A stretch of 64,000 bases of DNA from Streptomyces chromofuscus (GTDB taxonomy: Bacteria > Actinomycetota > Actinomycetes > Streptomycetales > Streptomycetaceae). The notes beneath the pieces were generated by a model that saw nothing but the letters and a program-made list of their open reading frames with translations, was not told the DNA's origin and did no database searches. Of the stretch, positions 53,255 through 61,783 are shown one piece after another. How positions within the stretch are numbered: position 1 is the first letter of the stretch; every line of letters begins with the position of its first letter. The stretch spans positions 558,001 to 622,000 of the forward strand of contig NZ_CP063374.1 in assembly GCF_015160875.1 (NCBI RefSeq). Direction: 5' to 3'. A program made the translations under genes and the position numbers.

Positions 53255-53293
53255 GGGCCCGGACACCGGCGTCGCGCGTCGGTGCCCGGGCCC
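53255..53293 (-). terminator. Hairpin downstream of the convergent small gene
   Basis: GGGCCCGGACACCG (53255-53268) and CGGTGCCCGGGCCC (53280-53293) form a 14-bp stem with one mismatch, 20 bases past the stop of the minus-strand gene. Confidence 0.65.
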
Positions 53294-53313
53294 CGGCCGT
53301 CCGGCGGGCCGGA

Positions 53314-53550
53314 TCAGCCGCCGGCGAGCCGGGAGCGCAGGAGGGCCTTGCCCATTTCGGCCCCCTTGCGGCTGTCCGCCTGGGCCTTGCGGAACAGTTC
53401 CGCGACCTCGGAGTCCTTGTCGCGTTCCGCGTCCTGGATGTACGTCTCCAGGCGCAGCGCGTTGTTCAGACACGCCTCCACGTACCAGATCAGGTTGTAG
53501 TCCTTGTCCGGCGTGCCGGTCACGCCGCCGGTCTCCGTGCCACTGGTCAT
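53314..53550 (-). CDS. Small helical protein of unknown function
   Basis: A 78-residue protein rich in charged residues: YNLIWYVEACLNNALRLETY with IQDAERDKDSEVAELFRKAQ and SRKGAEMGKALLRSRL. It looks like a two-helix protein with a conserved-looking aromatic start. GAAGGAGGAGGCCCGG precedes the ATG at 53550, an unusually strong site. It is convergent with the PP2C gene. Similar small proteins recur in Streptomyces, but I know no function. Confidence 0.7.
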   Translation of the reverse strand: MTSGTETGGVTGTPDKDYNLIWYVEACLNNALRLETYIQDAERDKDSEVAELFRKAQADSRKGAEMGKALLRSRLAGG

Positions 53551-53799
53551 CCGGGCCTCCTCCTTCGCCGGTTCGACGGGATCCTTCGGGCGCGGACCCC
53601 TCAGCGCGGCACGGGTACCCCTCTGCCCGACGGGCACACAGGCGGGCCCGCGGTACGTCGAGCAGGGGAACGGGCCTCGAACAGAACCGCCGCAAACGCC
53701 AGGCCGCGCCACCCCTTCCGCCGGATAGAAATATCTACCAGCATGCATATGCCGGATCGGCCCGCACCCGGGTCGAGCGGACATCCCCCGGAGCGGAAC

Positions 53800-54267
53800 A
53801 TGAGCGATCTCGTCTGGACGCGCGGAGTGGAGTGGCTCGCCGCCGCCGCGTCCGACCCCAGGGCATGCAAACGGGACTGGGACCGGGGCGAGGGCATAGC
53901 CCTGCTGGAGGCCGGCCGCTTCTGGGACGTGCTGAGCGTTCCGGACCAGCTGGGCCTGCTCACCCTGGACCTGCTGTGGCGGCCCACGCTGCCGGTGCCG
54001 GGACCGACGCTGGTGGACACGGCCGCCCACCGGGTCGGCTTCTTCCTGCCGCCGGACCCGGACAGCAAGTGGATCGGCGCCGGTCTGCGGCACGCGGGCG
54101 AGGGCTCCTGGGTGGCGGTGCCGCCGCCGTACCGGTCGACCCGGTTCCTGGAGTGGCTGATCCCGCCCGACGGCACCGGCGAGCTGCACTCGCCGACCAC
54201 CCTGGAGCTGGCACTGCGTCAGGCCAACGGCAGCCTGTCGGTGCTGGCGCCGCTCTGCGGGGGCTGA
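53800..54267 (+). CDS. Hypothetical protein (primase/polymerase-N-terminus-like)
   Basis: A 155-residue protein with DWDRGEGIALLEAGRFWDVL, a hydrophobic strand (LGLLTLDLLWRPTLPVPGPT) and VDTAAHRVGFFLPPDPDSKW, a set I associate tentatively with actinobacterial 'bifunctional primase/polymerase N-terminal' proteins that have lost catalytic residues. I use ATG 53800 with CCCGGAGC upstream; an ATG at 53743 is possible. An inverted repeat TAGAAATATCTA lies at 53726-53737 in an AT-rich patch, a possible promoter. Confidence 0.6.
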   Translation: MSDLVWTRGVEWLAAAASDPRACKRDWDRGEGIALLEAGRFWDVLSVPDQLGLLTLDLLWRPTLPVPGPTLVDTAAHRVGFFLPPDPDSKWIGAGLRHAGEGSWVAVPPPYRSTRFLEWLIPPDGTGELHSPTTLELALRQANGSLSVLAPLCGG

Positions 54268-54550
54268 CGGCCGCGTCGGACGACAACTCACTGCTGGTGA
54301 AGGTGTTCCGGGCGTCCCCGGTCGACGGAAGGTGCGCCGTCGCTCATCGCTTCGGGCCGGCCGGCGGCGGGGCGCGGGGCGTGCGGCCGGGCCGCTCGGG
54401 GCGCGACCGGTCCCCCGTTCCGGTCGTGCCCCTGCGGCCCGTCTCGAACCTACGTGCCGGGTCGGCTCGTTGTGAACCGCGTCCATGCCCGATCGGTCGC
54501 CGCGAGGACTCACCCGTGCACAGGTGCGTCCGGATGGCCCGAATTCGCCC

Positions 54551-56032
54551 CTACAGGGCCGGCCGGTCGAGGTCGCCGAGCGCCAGGTGGGCGAGCACCA
54601 CCTCGTAGAGGTCACTGCCCCCGGCCAGAAGCTGCCGTTCGAGCACGGGTTCGGCACTGCGCACGTGCTCGCGCACGGTCTGCGCGTGGACGCCCAGCAG
54701 TTGTGCGGCCCGTTCCGCGTTGCCGCCGGCCGCGATCCAGGTGCGCAGGGTGCGGCGCGGGTTTCGGGTGTCGCTGTCCAGGCGGCCCAGGAGCTCGCCG
54801 GCCCAGGTGTGCAGGGCGGGCCCGTCCAGCAGATCGGCCAGCCGGGTGTCCGCGCCGTCCTGGCCGTCGGGCTGCTGGGCGAGGCCGGCCTGGGTGTTCA
54901 GGGCCAGGTGGACGGCGGCCCGGACGGTGAGGTCGGACAGGTCGGCGCCCAGCAGTCCCTCGACGCGTTCCATGCGGGCGCGGACGGTGTTGCGGCTGAC
55001 GCCGAGCACCAAGGCCGCGTTGACGGCGGTGAACTCCAGCCCCAGACGCATCGTGGCGAGGAGTTCGGCGCGGGTGTGGTGCGGCAGCGTGTCGAGGGGG
55101 CGCAGGACGCGGGCCGCCCAGCCGCGCAGGGCGGCCGGGTCCATGAGGCGTTCGGGGTGGGTGCGTTCGGCGTACACCGCCGACTTGTCCGGGCGGAAGT
55201 GCGCGACGGCCAGGGCGCTGACGGCCTGGCCGTACGCGGTGGCCGTCTGGGCGAGGCTCTGCCGGGCGCTGCCGCCGAGGAAGGTGCCGGGCCGGCCGCT
55301 CACCAGCCTGCGCAGTTCCGCGGCGGCGGCCTCGCCGGGCGTCACCACGATCACGTGCGCGTCCATGGCCGGGCAGCGCACGACGAGAGCCCGCTCCGAG
55401 GTGGCGGTGAGGCACTCCTCGGCGAGCCGGTCGCGGTCCTCGGGGCGGCTCTCGGCGACGTGGACGCTCGCCGTGTCCGTGTCGAGGAGACCGGGCCACA
55501 GCCCGGCGGCGACCCGGCGGGCGGAGACGGTGTCCTCGACCATGAGCAGTTGCAGGATCGCCAGCCGCAGATCCGACGTGGCGCGTCGCAGCCGGTTCAC
55601 CGCCGCGGCACTCTCGCGGGCGCGCAGCAGCAGCTCGAGCACCCCGGCGGTGTGGGCGACGATGTCGGCGGTACGCCGGTCGAAGGGGGCGGGGCGGGAG
55701 ACGGCGAGGACGCCGGCCGCGGCGGAATGCGGGAGTTCGACCCTGACCAGCCGCAGGTGGCGCCCGTGGTCCTGGAGTGCGGCGGAGGCCAGCCGGCCGG
55801 AGGTGATGTCGGCGACCGGGGCCTCGTCGAGCGGGGCGGGGGTACCGGCGAGGAGCGTGCCGGTGTCGTCCTGGAGCGCCACGTCCGCGCGTGCGGCGTC
55901 GGCGAGCCAGGCGACGACCTTGCGGACATCGCGTCCGGCCGGCCGCAGGTGGTCGAGCAACTCCTGCGCCCACGTCGCGTCCACGCCGTCCGCCCCGTCG
56001 GGGCCACGGCCCTCACCCTCTCGGCCGGCCAC
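54551..56032 (-). CDS. PucR-type transcriptional regulator
   Basis: A 493-residue regulator of the PucR/CdaR type. A variable N-terminal sensing region of about 350 residues is followed by AVNAALVLGVSRNTVRARME with VEGLLGADLSDLTVRAAVHL, a helix-turn-helix of the PucR_2 class. A second similar unit follows (GNAERAAQLLGVHAQTVREH). Two such units at the C-terminus are typical of Streptomyces members. Ligands are not predictable. An inverted repeat upstream may be its own operator. It is divergent from the YciO gene. Confidence 0.87.
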   Translation of the reverse strand: MAGREGEGRGPDGADGVDATWAQELLDHLRPAGRDVRKVVAWLADAARADVALQDDTGTLLAGTPAPLDEAPVADITSGRLASAALQDHGRHLRLVRVELPHSAAAGVLAVSRPAPFDRRTADIVAHTAGVLELLLRARESAAAVNRLRRATSDLRLAILQLLMVEDTVSARRVAAGLWPGLLDTDTASVHVAESRPEDRDRLAEECLTATSERALVVRCPAMDAHVIVVTPGEAAAAELRRLVSGRPGTFLGGSARQSLAQTATAYGQAVSALAVAHFRPDKSAVYAERTHPERLMDPAALRGWAARVLRPLDTLPHHTRAELLATMRLGLEFTAVNAALVLGVSRNTVRARMERVEGLLGADLSDLTVRAAVHLALNTQAGLAQQPDGQDGADTRLADLLDGPALHTWAGELLGRLDSDTRNPRRTLRTWIAAGGNAERAAQLLGVHAQTVREHVRSAEPVLERQLLAGGSDLYEVVLAHLALGDLDRPAL

Positions 56033-56087
56033 GTCTCTCCCGCTCCTTCCACGTCACGGCGCGCCCGCGTCGGGCACGTTGGTCGGG

Positions 56088-56104
56088 GACCTTACCTCAA
56101 GGTC
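56088..56104. promoter_or_regulatory. Candidate operator upstream of the PucR gene
   Basis: GACCTTACCTCAAGGTC has 6-base inverted arms around ACCTC and lies 56 bases before the PucR start, in the divergent intergenic region. Confidence 0.45.
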
Positions 56105-56366
56105 AACTGCGTGGCCTGGGACTTTCGCGGGGTGGACCGCGGACGGGGGGTGAGAAGCCGCGGAGGACGGGCAGGGCGATTCCCGGGACGACCGGGCTCG
56201 GGACGGGCGAGGGCGCGTGCCGTGCGGGCGGACACGAATTCCCCGGCGGACCCGGGATGTCAACGTGGCCATGTGGGAGCGGCGGTGGTCTCGGCCCTGG
56301 GCAGCCGGCGGCACGGACCCGCACCGCATGTCCGCCGGGCCCGCTTCCCCGGCATAAGCTCGGCAG

Positions 56367-56996
56367 ATGGCGAAGTACTACGACGTGCACCCCGACAACC
56401 CCCAGCCGCGCACCATCTCCCAGATCGCGGACAGTGTCCGGTCGGGGGCGCTCATCGCGTACCCCACCGACTCCTGCTACGCGCTCGGCTGCCGTCTGGG
56501 CAGCAAGGACGGCATCGACCGGATCCGGTCCATCCGCCGGCTGGACGACCGGCACCACTTCACCCTCGTGTGCCAGGACTTCGCGCAGCTCGGCCAGTTC
56601 GTGCGGATCGACAACAACGTGTTCCGCGCGATCAAGGCCTCCACGCCGGGCAGCTACACGTTCATCCTGCCCGCGACGAAGGAGGTGCCGCGCATGCTCC
56701 AGCACCCCAAGAAGAAGACGGTCGGCGTGCGCATCCCCGATCACGTCGTCACCCAGGCCCTGCTGACGGAGCTCGGCGAGCCGCTGCTGTCCAGCACACT
56801 GCTCCTGCCCGACGAGGACGAACCGATGACGCAGGGCTGGGAGATCAAGGACCGGCTGGACCACGTCCTGGACGGGGTGGTCGACTCCGGGGACTGCGGC
56901 ACCGAACCGACGACGGTGATCGACTTCTCCGAGGGGGAGGCCGAGATCGTACGGCGCGGGGCGGGCGACATCACCCGCTTCGAGCAGTACGGGTAA
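56367..56996 (+). CDS. YciO/Sua5/YrdC-family protein
   Basis: A 209-residue protein with IADSVRSGALIAYPTDSCYALG, SKDGIDRIRSIRRLDDRHHF and GSYTFILPATKEVPRML, the YrdC-fold signature near ATP/threonine in L-threonylcarbamoyladenylate synthases. It resembles YciO more than TsaC/Sua5 because the C-terminal Sua5 domain is absent. YciO relatives have weak or uncertain tRNA-modification activity. It is monocistronic by spacing. Confidence 0.9.
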   Translation: MAKYYDVHPDNPQPRTISQIADSVRSGALIAYPTDSCYALGCRLGSKDGIDRIRSIRRLDDRHHFTLVCQDFAQLGQFVRIDNNVFRAIKASTPGSYTFILPATKEVPRMLQHPKKKTVGVRIPDHVVTQALLTELGEPLLSSTLLLPDEDEPMTQGWEIKDRLDHVLDGVVDSGDCGTEPTTVIDFSEGEAEIVRRGAGDITRFEQYG

Positions 56997-57111
56997 GCGG
57001 CGGGCGGGGCGGGCGACGGGGTTCTTGCCCGCGCGTGTCACGATGGCCGCCGTCGGGCCCGCCGAACCGGCGGGCCTTCGTCGTCGACCCCGCGGAGAGG
57101 CGCACCCACCC

Positions 57112-57867
57112 ATGACAGCCGTACGGGGAACAGTCGTGGACATCCCCACCGAGGACGGCACCACCGACGCCTGCCTGACCCTCCCCGGCGACGACGGCCC
57201 GCGTCCGGCGGTCCTGTTCTTCATGGACGCCTTCGGCCTGCGGCCGCAGCTGACGTCGATGGCCGACCGGCCGGCCGAGGCGGGGTACGCCGTCCTGGTG
57301 CCGAACGTCTTCTGCCGTCACGGGCGCGCCCCGGTCGTGGGGTTGCCCGACTTCATCGACGCCGAGGCCCGCGGCGGGCTGCTCCGGCAGATCATGCCGA
57401 TGGGGCAGGCGCTGACCCCCGAGCTCGCGATGCGCGACGCCGGCGCGTACCTGCGCTGGCTGGCGGAGCTTCCCGAGGTGGCGGACGGCCCGGTCGCGGT
57501 GACCGGCTACTGCTTCGGCGCGCGGCTGGCGCTGCTCACCGCCGGGACGTACCCGGAGCGCGTCGCGGCGGCGGCCGGTTTCCACGGCGCCCAGCCGGCG
57601 ACCGAGACGCCGGACAGCCCGCACCTGCTGGCGGACCGGATCACCGCGGAGGTGTACTTCGGTCACGCCGACCAGGACCCGTCCATGCCGCCGGAGCAGG
57701 TCCGGCGCCTGGAGGACGCGCTGACGTCGGCGGGCGTACGGCACCGCTGCGAGGTCTACCCCCATGCGACGCACGGTTTTACGCAGGCGGACACCGCTTC
57801 GTACCACGCGGAGGGCGACAAGCGGCACTGGGCCGCGCTGCTGGACCTGCTGGAGCGCACTTTCTGA
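57112..57867 (+). CDS. Dienelactone hydrolase family protein
   Basis: A 251-residue alpha/beta hydrolase with VTGYCFGARLALLTAG, in which cysteine replaces the usual serine nucleophile as in dienelactone hydrolases, and YPHATHGFTQADTASYH with the catalytic histidine. An HADQDPSMPPEQV segment carries the acid. These enzymes open lactone rings in aromatic ring-cleavage pathways, but many members have other ester substrates. A CGGAGAGGCGC site precedes the ATG. Confidence 0.9.
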   Translation: MTAVRGTVVDIPTEDGTTDACLTLPGDDGPRPAVLFFMDAFGLRPQLTSMADRPAEAGYAVLVPNVFCRHGRAPVVGLPDFIDAEARGGLLRQIMPMGQALTPELAMRDAGAYLRWLAELPEVADGPVAVTGYCFGARLALLTAGTYPERVAAAAGFHGAQPATETPDSPHLLADRITAEVYFGHADQDPSMPPEQVRRLEDALTSAGVRHRCEVYPHATHGFTQADTASYHAEGDKRHWAALLDLLERTF

Positions 57868-57957
57868 CGGCCCCCTCCTCAACGACCCCCGGGCGGTGTC
57901 CGCATCAGGCGGGCACCGCCTGTCCCCTGTCGCACGCGTGGACAGCCATCACACGCA

Positions 57958-57999
57958 TTGACATGCACGCGCCCTGGCGCGAATCTGAGAGCGCTCTCA
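57958..57999 (+). promoter_or_regulatory. Promoter with overlapping LacI-family operator for the GH64 gene
   Basis: TTGACA (57958-57963) and GAATCT (57981-57986) are a -35/-10 pair with 17-base spacing. TGAGAGCGCTCTCA (57986-57999), a perfect 14-bp palindrome, follows immediately, about where transcription would start. It differs from the cellobiose-regulator (CebR/CelR) box TGGGAGCGCTCCCA at one position per arm, so a LacI-family repressor responding to glucan sugars is likely. Confidence 0.75.
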
Positions 58000-58058
58000 C
58001 CCACAGGTACGGACCAACCCACCGAACCAACTCCCCCCACACCGCACGGAGGTGGCGA

Positions 58059-59258
58059 GTGCTCACCAGCCTCAAACACCGGCTCCTGACGGCGGCCTCG
58101 GCGGCCGCGCTGCTCGGCGCCCTGCTCACGTTCGGCTCCGCGCCGGCCGCGGACGCCGCGGTGCCCGCGACGATCCCGTTGAAGATCACCAACAGCTCCG
58201 GCCGCGGCGACCCGGTGTACGTCTACACGCTCGGCACCTCGCTGACGACGGGGCAGCAGGGCTGGGCCGACGCGAGCGGCGTCTTCCACGCGTGGCCGGC
58301 CGGCGGCAACCCGCCGATCCCGGCACCGGACGCGTCGATCCCCGGCCCGGCCGCCGGGCAGTCCAAGACGGTCCGCATCCCCAAGCTGTCCGGCCGGATC
58401 TACTTCTCGTACGGGCAGAAGCTCGACTTCCGCCTCACCACGGGCGGTCTGGTCCAGCCGGCCGTGCAGAACCCGAGCGACCCGAACCGCAACATCCTCT
58501 TCAACTGGTCCGAGTACACCCTCAACGACTCCGGCCTGTGGCTCAACAGCACGCAGGTCGACATGTTCTCGGCGCCCTACGCGGTCGGGGTGCAGCGCGC
58601 CGACGGCAGCGTGAGCACCACCGGCCGACTGAAGCCGGGCGGCTACACCGGGGTGTTCAACGCGCTGCGGGCCCAGCCGGGCGGCTGGGGCGGGCTGGTC
58701 CAGACGCGGTCGGACGGCACGGTGCTGCGCGCCTTGTCGCCGCTGTACGGGGTGGAGACCGGTGCCCTTCCGGCGTCGGTCATGAACGACTACATCGACC
58801 GGGTCTGGCAGAAGTACGCCACGACGACGCTCACCGTCACACCGTTCGGGGACCAGCCCGACACCAAGTACTTCGGGCGCGTCTCGGGTGGCGTCATGAC
58901 CTTCACCAACGGTTCCGGCGCGGTCGTCACGAGCTTCCAGAAACCCGACGCGAGCAGCGTCTTCGGCTGCCACCGGCTTCTCGACGCCCCCAACGACCAG
59001 GTACGCGGCCCCATATCCCGCACCCTGTGCGCGGGCTTCAACCGCTCGACGCTGCTCACCAACCCCAACCAGCCGGACACCTCGTCGGCGAACTTCTACC
59101 AGGACGCGGTGACCAACCACTACGCCCGGATCGTCCATGACCGGACGGCCGACGGAAAGGCGTACGCCTTCGCCTTCGACGACGTCGGCCACCACGAGTC
59201 CCTGGTCCACGACGGGAACCCGCAGCAGGCGTATCTGACGCTCGATCCGCTCACCTGA
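58059..59258 (+). CDS. Secreted GH64 beta-1,3-glucanase
   Basis: A 399-residue protein with a Sec signal (LLTAASAAALLGALLTFGSA) and a thaumatin-like/beta-1,3-glucanase family 64 body. NRNILFNWSEYTLNDSGLWL is a diagnostic segment containing the acidic residues of this family, and NSTQVDMFSAPYAVGVQ and YDAVTNHYARIVHD-type endings follow. GH64 enzymes release laminaripentaose from curdlan or fungal walls. I take GTG 58059 with CGGAGGTGGCGA upstream as start. The LacI-type operator suggests induction by glucan oligosaccharides. Confidence 0.9.
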   Translation: MLTSLKHRLLTAASAAALLGALLTFGSAPAADAAVPATIPLKITNSSGRGDPVYVYTLGTSLTTGQQGWADASGVFHAWPAGGNPPIPAPDASIPGPAAGQSKTVRIPKLSGRIYFSYGQKLDFRLTTGGLVQPAVQNPSDPNRNILFNWSEYTLNDSGLWLNSTQVDMFSAPYAVGVQRADGSVSTTGRLKPGGYTGVFNALRAQPGGWGGLVQTRSDGTVLRALSPLYGVETGALPASVMNDYIDRVWQKYATTTLTVTPFGDQPDTKYFGRVSGGVMTFTNGSGAVVTSFQKPDASSVFGCHRLLDAPNDQVRGPISRTLCAGFNRSTLLTNPNQPDTSSANFYQDAVTNHYARIVHDRTADGKAYAFAFDDVGHHESLVHDGNPQQAYLTLDPLT

Positions 59259-59267
59259 ACTCCGGCT

Positions 59268-59294
59268 CCCGCACGCGGACCGTCCGCGTGCGGG
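59268..59294 (+). terminator. Hairpin terminator after the GH64 gene
   Basis: CCCGCACGCGGA (59268-59279) and TCCGCGTGCGGG (59283-59294) form a perfect 12-bp stem with a three-base loop, starting 10 bases after the stop. Confidence 0.8.
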
Positions 59295-59643
59295 ACCGAA
59301 CGGCGTGTCCCTGTGCTGCGCGGCCGGAGCGTCGGTGGACGACGATGAAGCCGCGCCGCAGCCCGGTTGCGCGGACCGCCTCGTCCGACGTGCCGATGCC
59401 ACTCGTCGACCGGCGGGTCCGACAGGCCCTCGACAGACCCCGCCCCGGCGCGCGACTTGATCGTGCCGAGCGTGTGCTCCTCGCAGCTCCTGGCTCCGCT
59501 GTCCGTGCCCGATGGGCGGATGCGCCCGGTGAGGGCTCGGAGCCGGCCGGGGTGTGCTGCGGACGGCCTCGCGCCGCGTGCCGGGGCGTGACGGGCGATA
59601 GTGGACGGGTACCAGTCCTCCACCACCGCTCGAGGGAGAATCG

Positions 59644-60171
59644 TTGACCGGCATCCATCACGGGGCACGGGTGGTGGTCGTCATGGGTGTGTCGGCCCCC
59701 GGGAAGTCCACCGTCGGAACACAGCTCGCGCAGCACCTGGGCGTGCCGTTCCTGGAGGGCGACGAGCTCCACCCCGCGGCCAACCTCGCCAAGATGGCCT
59801 CCGGGCACCCCCTCGACGACGATGATCGCCGGCCGTGGCTGGCATCTCTCACCGAGTGGATCAGCTCGGCGGCGGCGAGCGGGCGCGGCGGTGTCGCCGC
59901 CTGTTCCGCGCTGAAGCGGGAGTACCGGGACCAGTTCCGGCGCACGGGGGCCGACGTGTGGTTCGTCCACCTGGCCCTCGATCGTGCGGTGGCCCGGGAG
60001 CGCATCGCACACCGCAAGGGCCACTTCATGCCCCCGCGGCTGCTCGATTCGCAGTACGCCATCCTCGACCCGCTCCAGGCCGACGAGCCGGGCCTGACCG
60101 TCGACGCGTCCGGCAGCCCGGGGGAGGTTCTGGCAGCGGCCCTGCGGTCGGTGGCCGGGCCGGACCGGTAG
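59644..60171 (+). CDS. gntK: Gluconokinase
   Basis: A 175-residue P-loop kinase of the gluconokinase (GntK) type. VVVMGVSAPGKSTVGTQLAQ holds the phosphate loop with Ala18-Pro19 where GSG is usual (GVSGSGKST). EGDELHPAANLAKMASGHPL and DDDRRPWLASLTEW match the gluconate-binding region, and CSALKREYRDQFR the lid. The start is TTG 59644 with CGAGGGAG upstream, a rare start that may lower expression. It would phosphorylate gluconate to 6-phosphogluconate, feeding the pentose phosphate pathway. Confidence 0.85.
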   Translation: MTGIHHGARVVVVMGVSAPGKSTVGTQLAQHLGVPFLEGDELHPAANLAKMASGHPLDDDDRRPWLASLTEWISSAAASGRGGVAACSALKREYRDQFRRTGADVWFVHLALDRAVARERIAHRKGHFMPPRLLDSQYAILDPLQADEPGLTVDASGSPGEVLAAALRSVAGPDR

Positions 60172-60331
60172 CCCGACCTCGCCGGGAACGACGGGCGAGT
60201 CGTCCTCGCCCGAGAGACCGACCCCGCGTGCCGTCGAGGGCGACTCCCGGCAGGCGTTCGCCGCTCTCGCACTCGCCGCGACGCGGGACCACCCTGAACG
60301 CGTCGCCCGCCCAGCCCTGGGCCGCGGCCGT

Positions 60332-60659
60332 TCACCCGGCCGGGATCGCGCCGGGCGTCCGCGCGGGCCCCAGGGGCACCAGGTCACCCTCTCCGGCGGT
60401 GACCACAACCGCCTCGGGTGACCGGCTCCAGCCGGCTGTCCACCCGGACCACGAACAGCGCCTCGTGTCCCGGCGGACGGGGAAGGGCGGCGGACCGCAC
60501 GCGGAACACGGCGCCCCGCGCAGGGCGGGACGCCAGGACGTGCCGGACGAGATGCGGTCCGAAGACGGTGTCGCCGACGGCGTACGGGGCGACCACGCCC
60601 TCGCTGTCGGGGGACGGGCCGCCCCGGTGGACCGGGCCGACGACACCGTCCCGCATCAC
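60332..60659 (-). pseudogene. Frameshifted gene of unknown family
   Basis: From 60659 (ATG ATG) a frame with strong third-position GC reads RDGVVGPVHRGGPSPDSEG and HEALFVVRVDSRLEP, then loses bias near 60424. The bias continues in another frame as SPEAVVVTAGEGDLVPLGP and stops at 60332. One frameshift would join them into a protein of about 108 residues. I do not recognise the family; it lies just downstream of the frameshifted SDR. Confidence 0.45.
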
Positions 60660-60741
60660 GATCGAGGCGGGGCGTGCACCGGCGAGTGGGCCGTGTCGCG
60701 CATGGCAACCTTCTCTTCGGGGCCGACGCGGGCGAGGTGAG

Positions 60742-61579
60742 TCAGCCGCCGGTGGTGAACCCGGGGAAGAGCGTCATCCCGCCGTCCACGTAGAGGGTGG
60801 TGCCCACGACGTAGTCCATCAGGTCGGAGGCGAGGATGACGGCCGCCCGGGCGATGTCCTCGGGGTCTCCGACGCGCCCGGGGGATCAGCCGGAGAAGGT
60901 CCGACCGGGCCTCGGGGGTCTCCCAGGCATCGCGGTTGATGGCGGTCCCGATGGCTCCGGGGGCGATCGCGTTCACCCGGATCTTCCGCGGCGCGAGTTC
61001 CTGGGCCAGCGTCTCCATCATCATCCGGACGCCGCCCTTGGACGCGGCGTAGTTGACGTGCCCCGCCCACGGGATGAGCTGGTGCACGGAACTCATACAG
61101 ATGATCTTGCCTGCCGCGCAGGACACCTCCGGGACGACCCCGCGCCGCAGGAACTCCTTGGCCGCCTCGCGCGCACAGAGGAACTGCCCGGTGAGGTTGA
61201 CGTCCAGGACCTTCCGCCACTGGGCGAGCGTCATCTCGGTGAAGGGGGCGTCGCGTTGCAGGCCGGCGTTGGCGACCAGGATGTCGATGGTGCCGAACTC
61301 CTCGATCATCCGGTCCGTCATGGCGACGACCTGGTCCTCGTCGGAGACGTCCGCCTCGTAGGCCGCCGCACGCACGCCGAAGGCGGTGATCTCCTCGACG
61401 ACCCGGTCCGCCTCCTCGGGCCCGGTCACGTAGTTCACGACCACGTCGGCCCCGGCCCGGCCCAGGGCGACGGCGGTCGCCCTGCCGATGCCGGAGTTGG
61501 CACCCGTGACCAGCGCCTTCTGCCCCTTGAGCAGATGTGCGGCGAGCACGCCCGGGGACGCGGCCTCGGGGGAACTCAC
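60742..61579 (-). pseudogene. SDR (glucose-1-dehydrogenase-like) with a C-terminal frameshift
   Basis: The first ~230 residues are an intact SDR: GQKALVTGANSGIGRATAVA, VANAGLQRDAPFTEM, the active-site SSVHQLIPWAGHVNYAASKG and RVNAIAPGAIGTAI. After LLRLIP the frame breaks near 60880, where two bases appear to be missing. The family ending continues in another frame as RVGDPEDIARAAVILASDL and YVDGGMTLFPGFTTGG to a stop at 60742. As sequenced, the main frame reads on into unrelated residues. The GTG start has GAGGAGACAGC upstream. Either a recent mutation or a sequencing error. Confidence 0.8.
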
Positions 61580-61783
61580 GATGCTGTCTCCTCGGCTGAG
61601 TGGCGCGGACCAGCCGGGCCGCGGCCCGGAGGTTCAGCGGCACACAATCACCGGGGGCGGGCGGCGGCACGCCGGGCAGGCGCGCATTGCGCCAACCAGC
61701 CGGAAATCCCCACCCGGTGGAGCAGGGCCGTCAGCCGGGCGCCCTCGACGCCCCCGAGGTCCGTGTGGCTTGGGCACCGGAGT

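Noticed and set aside
54268..54550. A biased stretch after the hypothetical gene (SLLVKVFRASPVDGRCAVAH)
   Set aside because: No start, ribosome site or recognised family; too short to call a gene.
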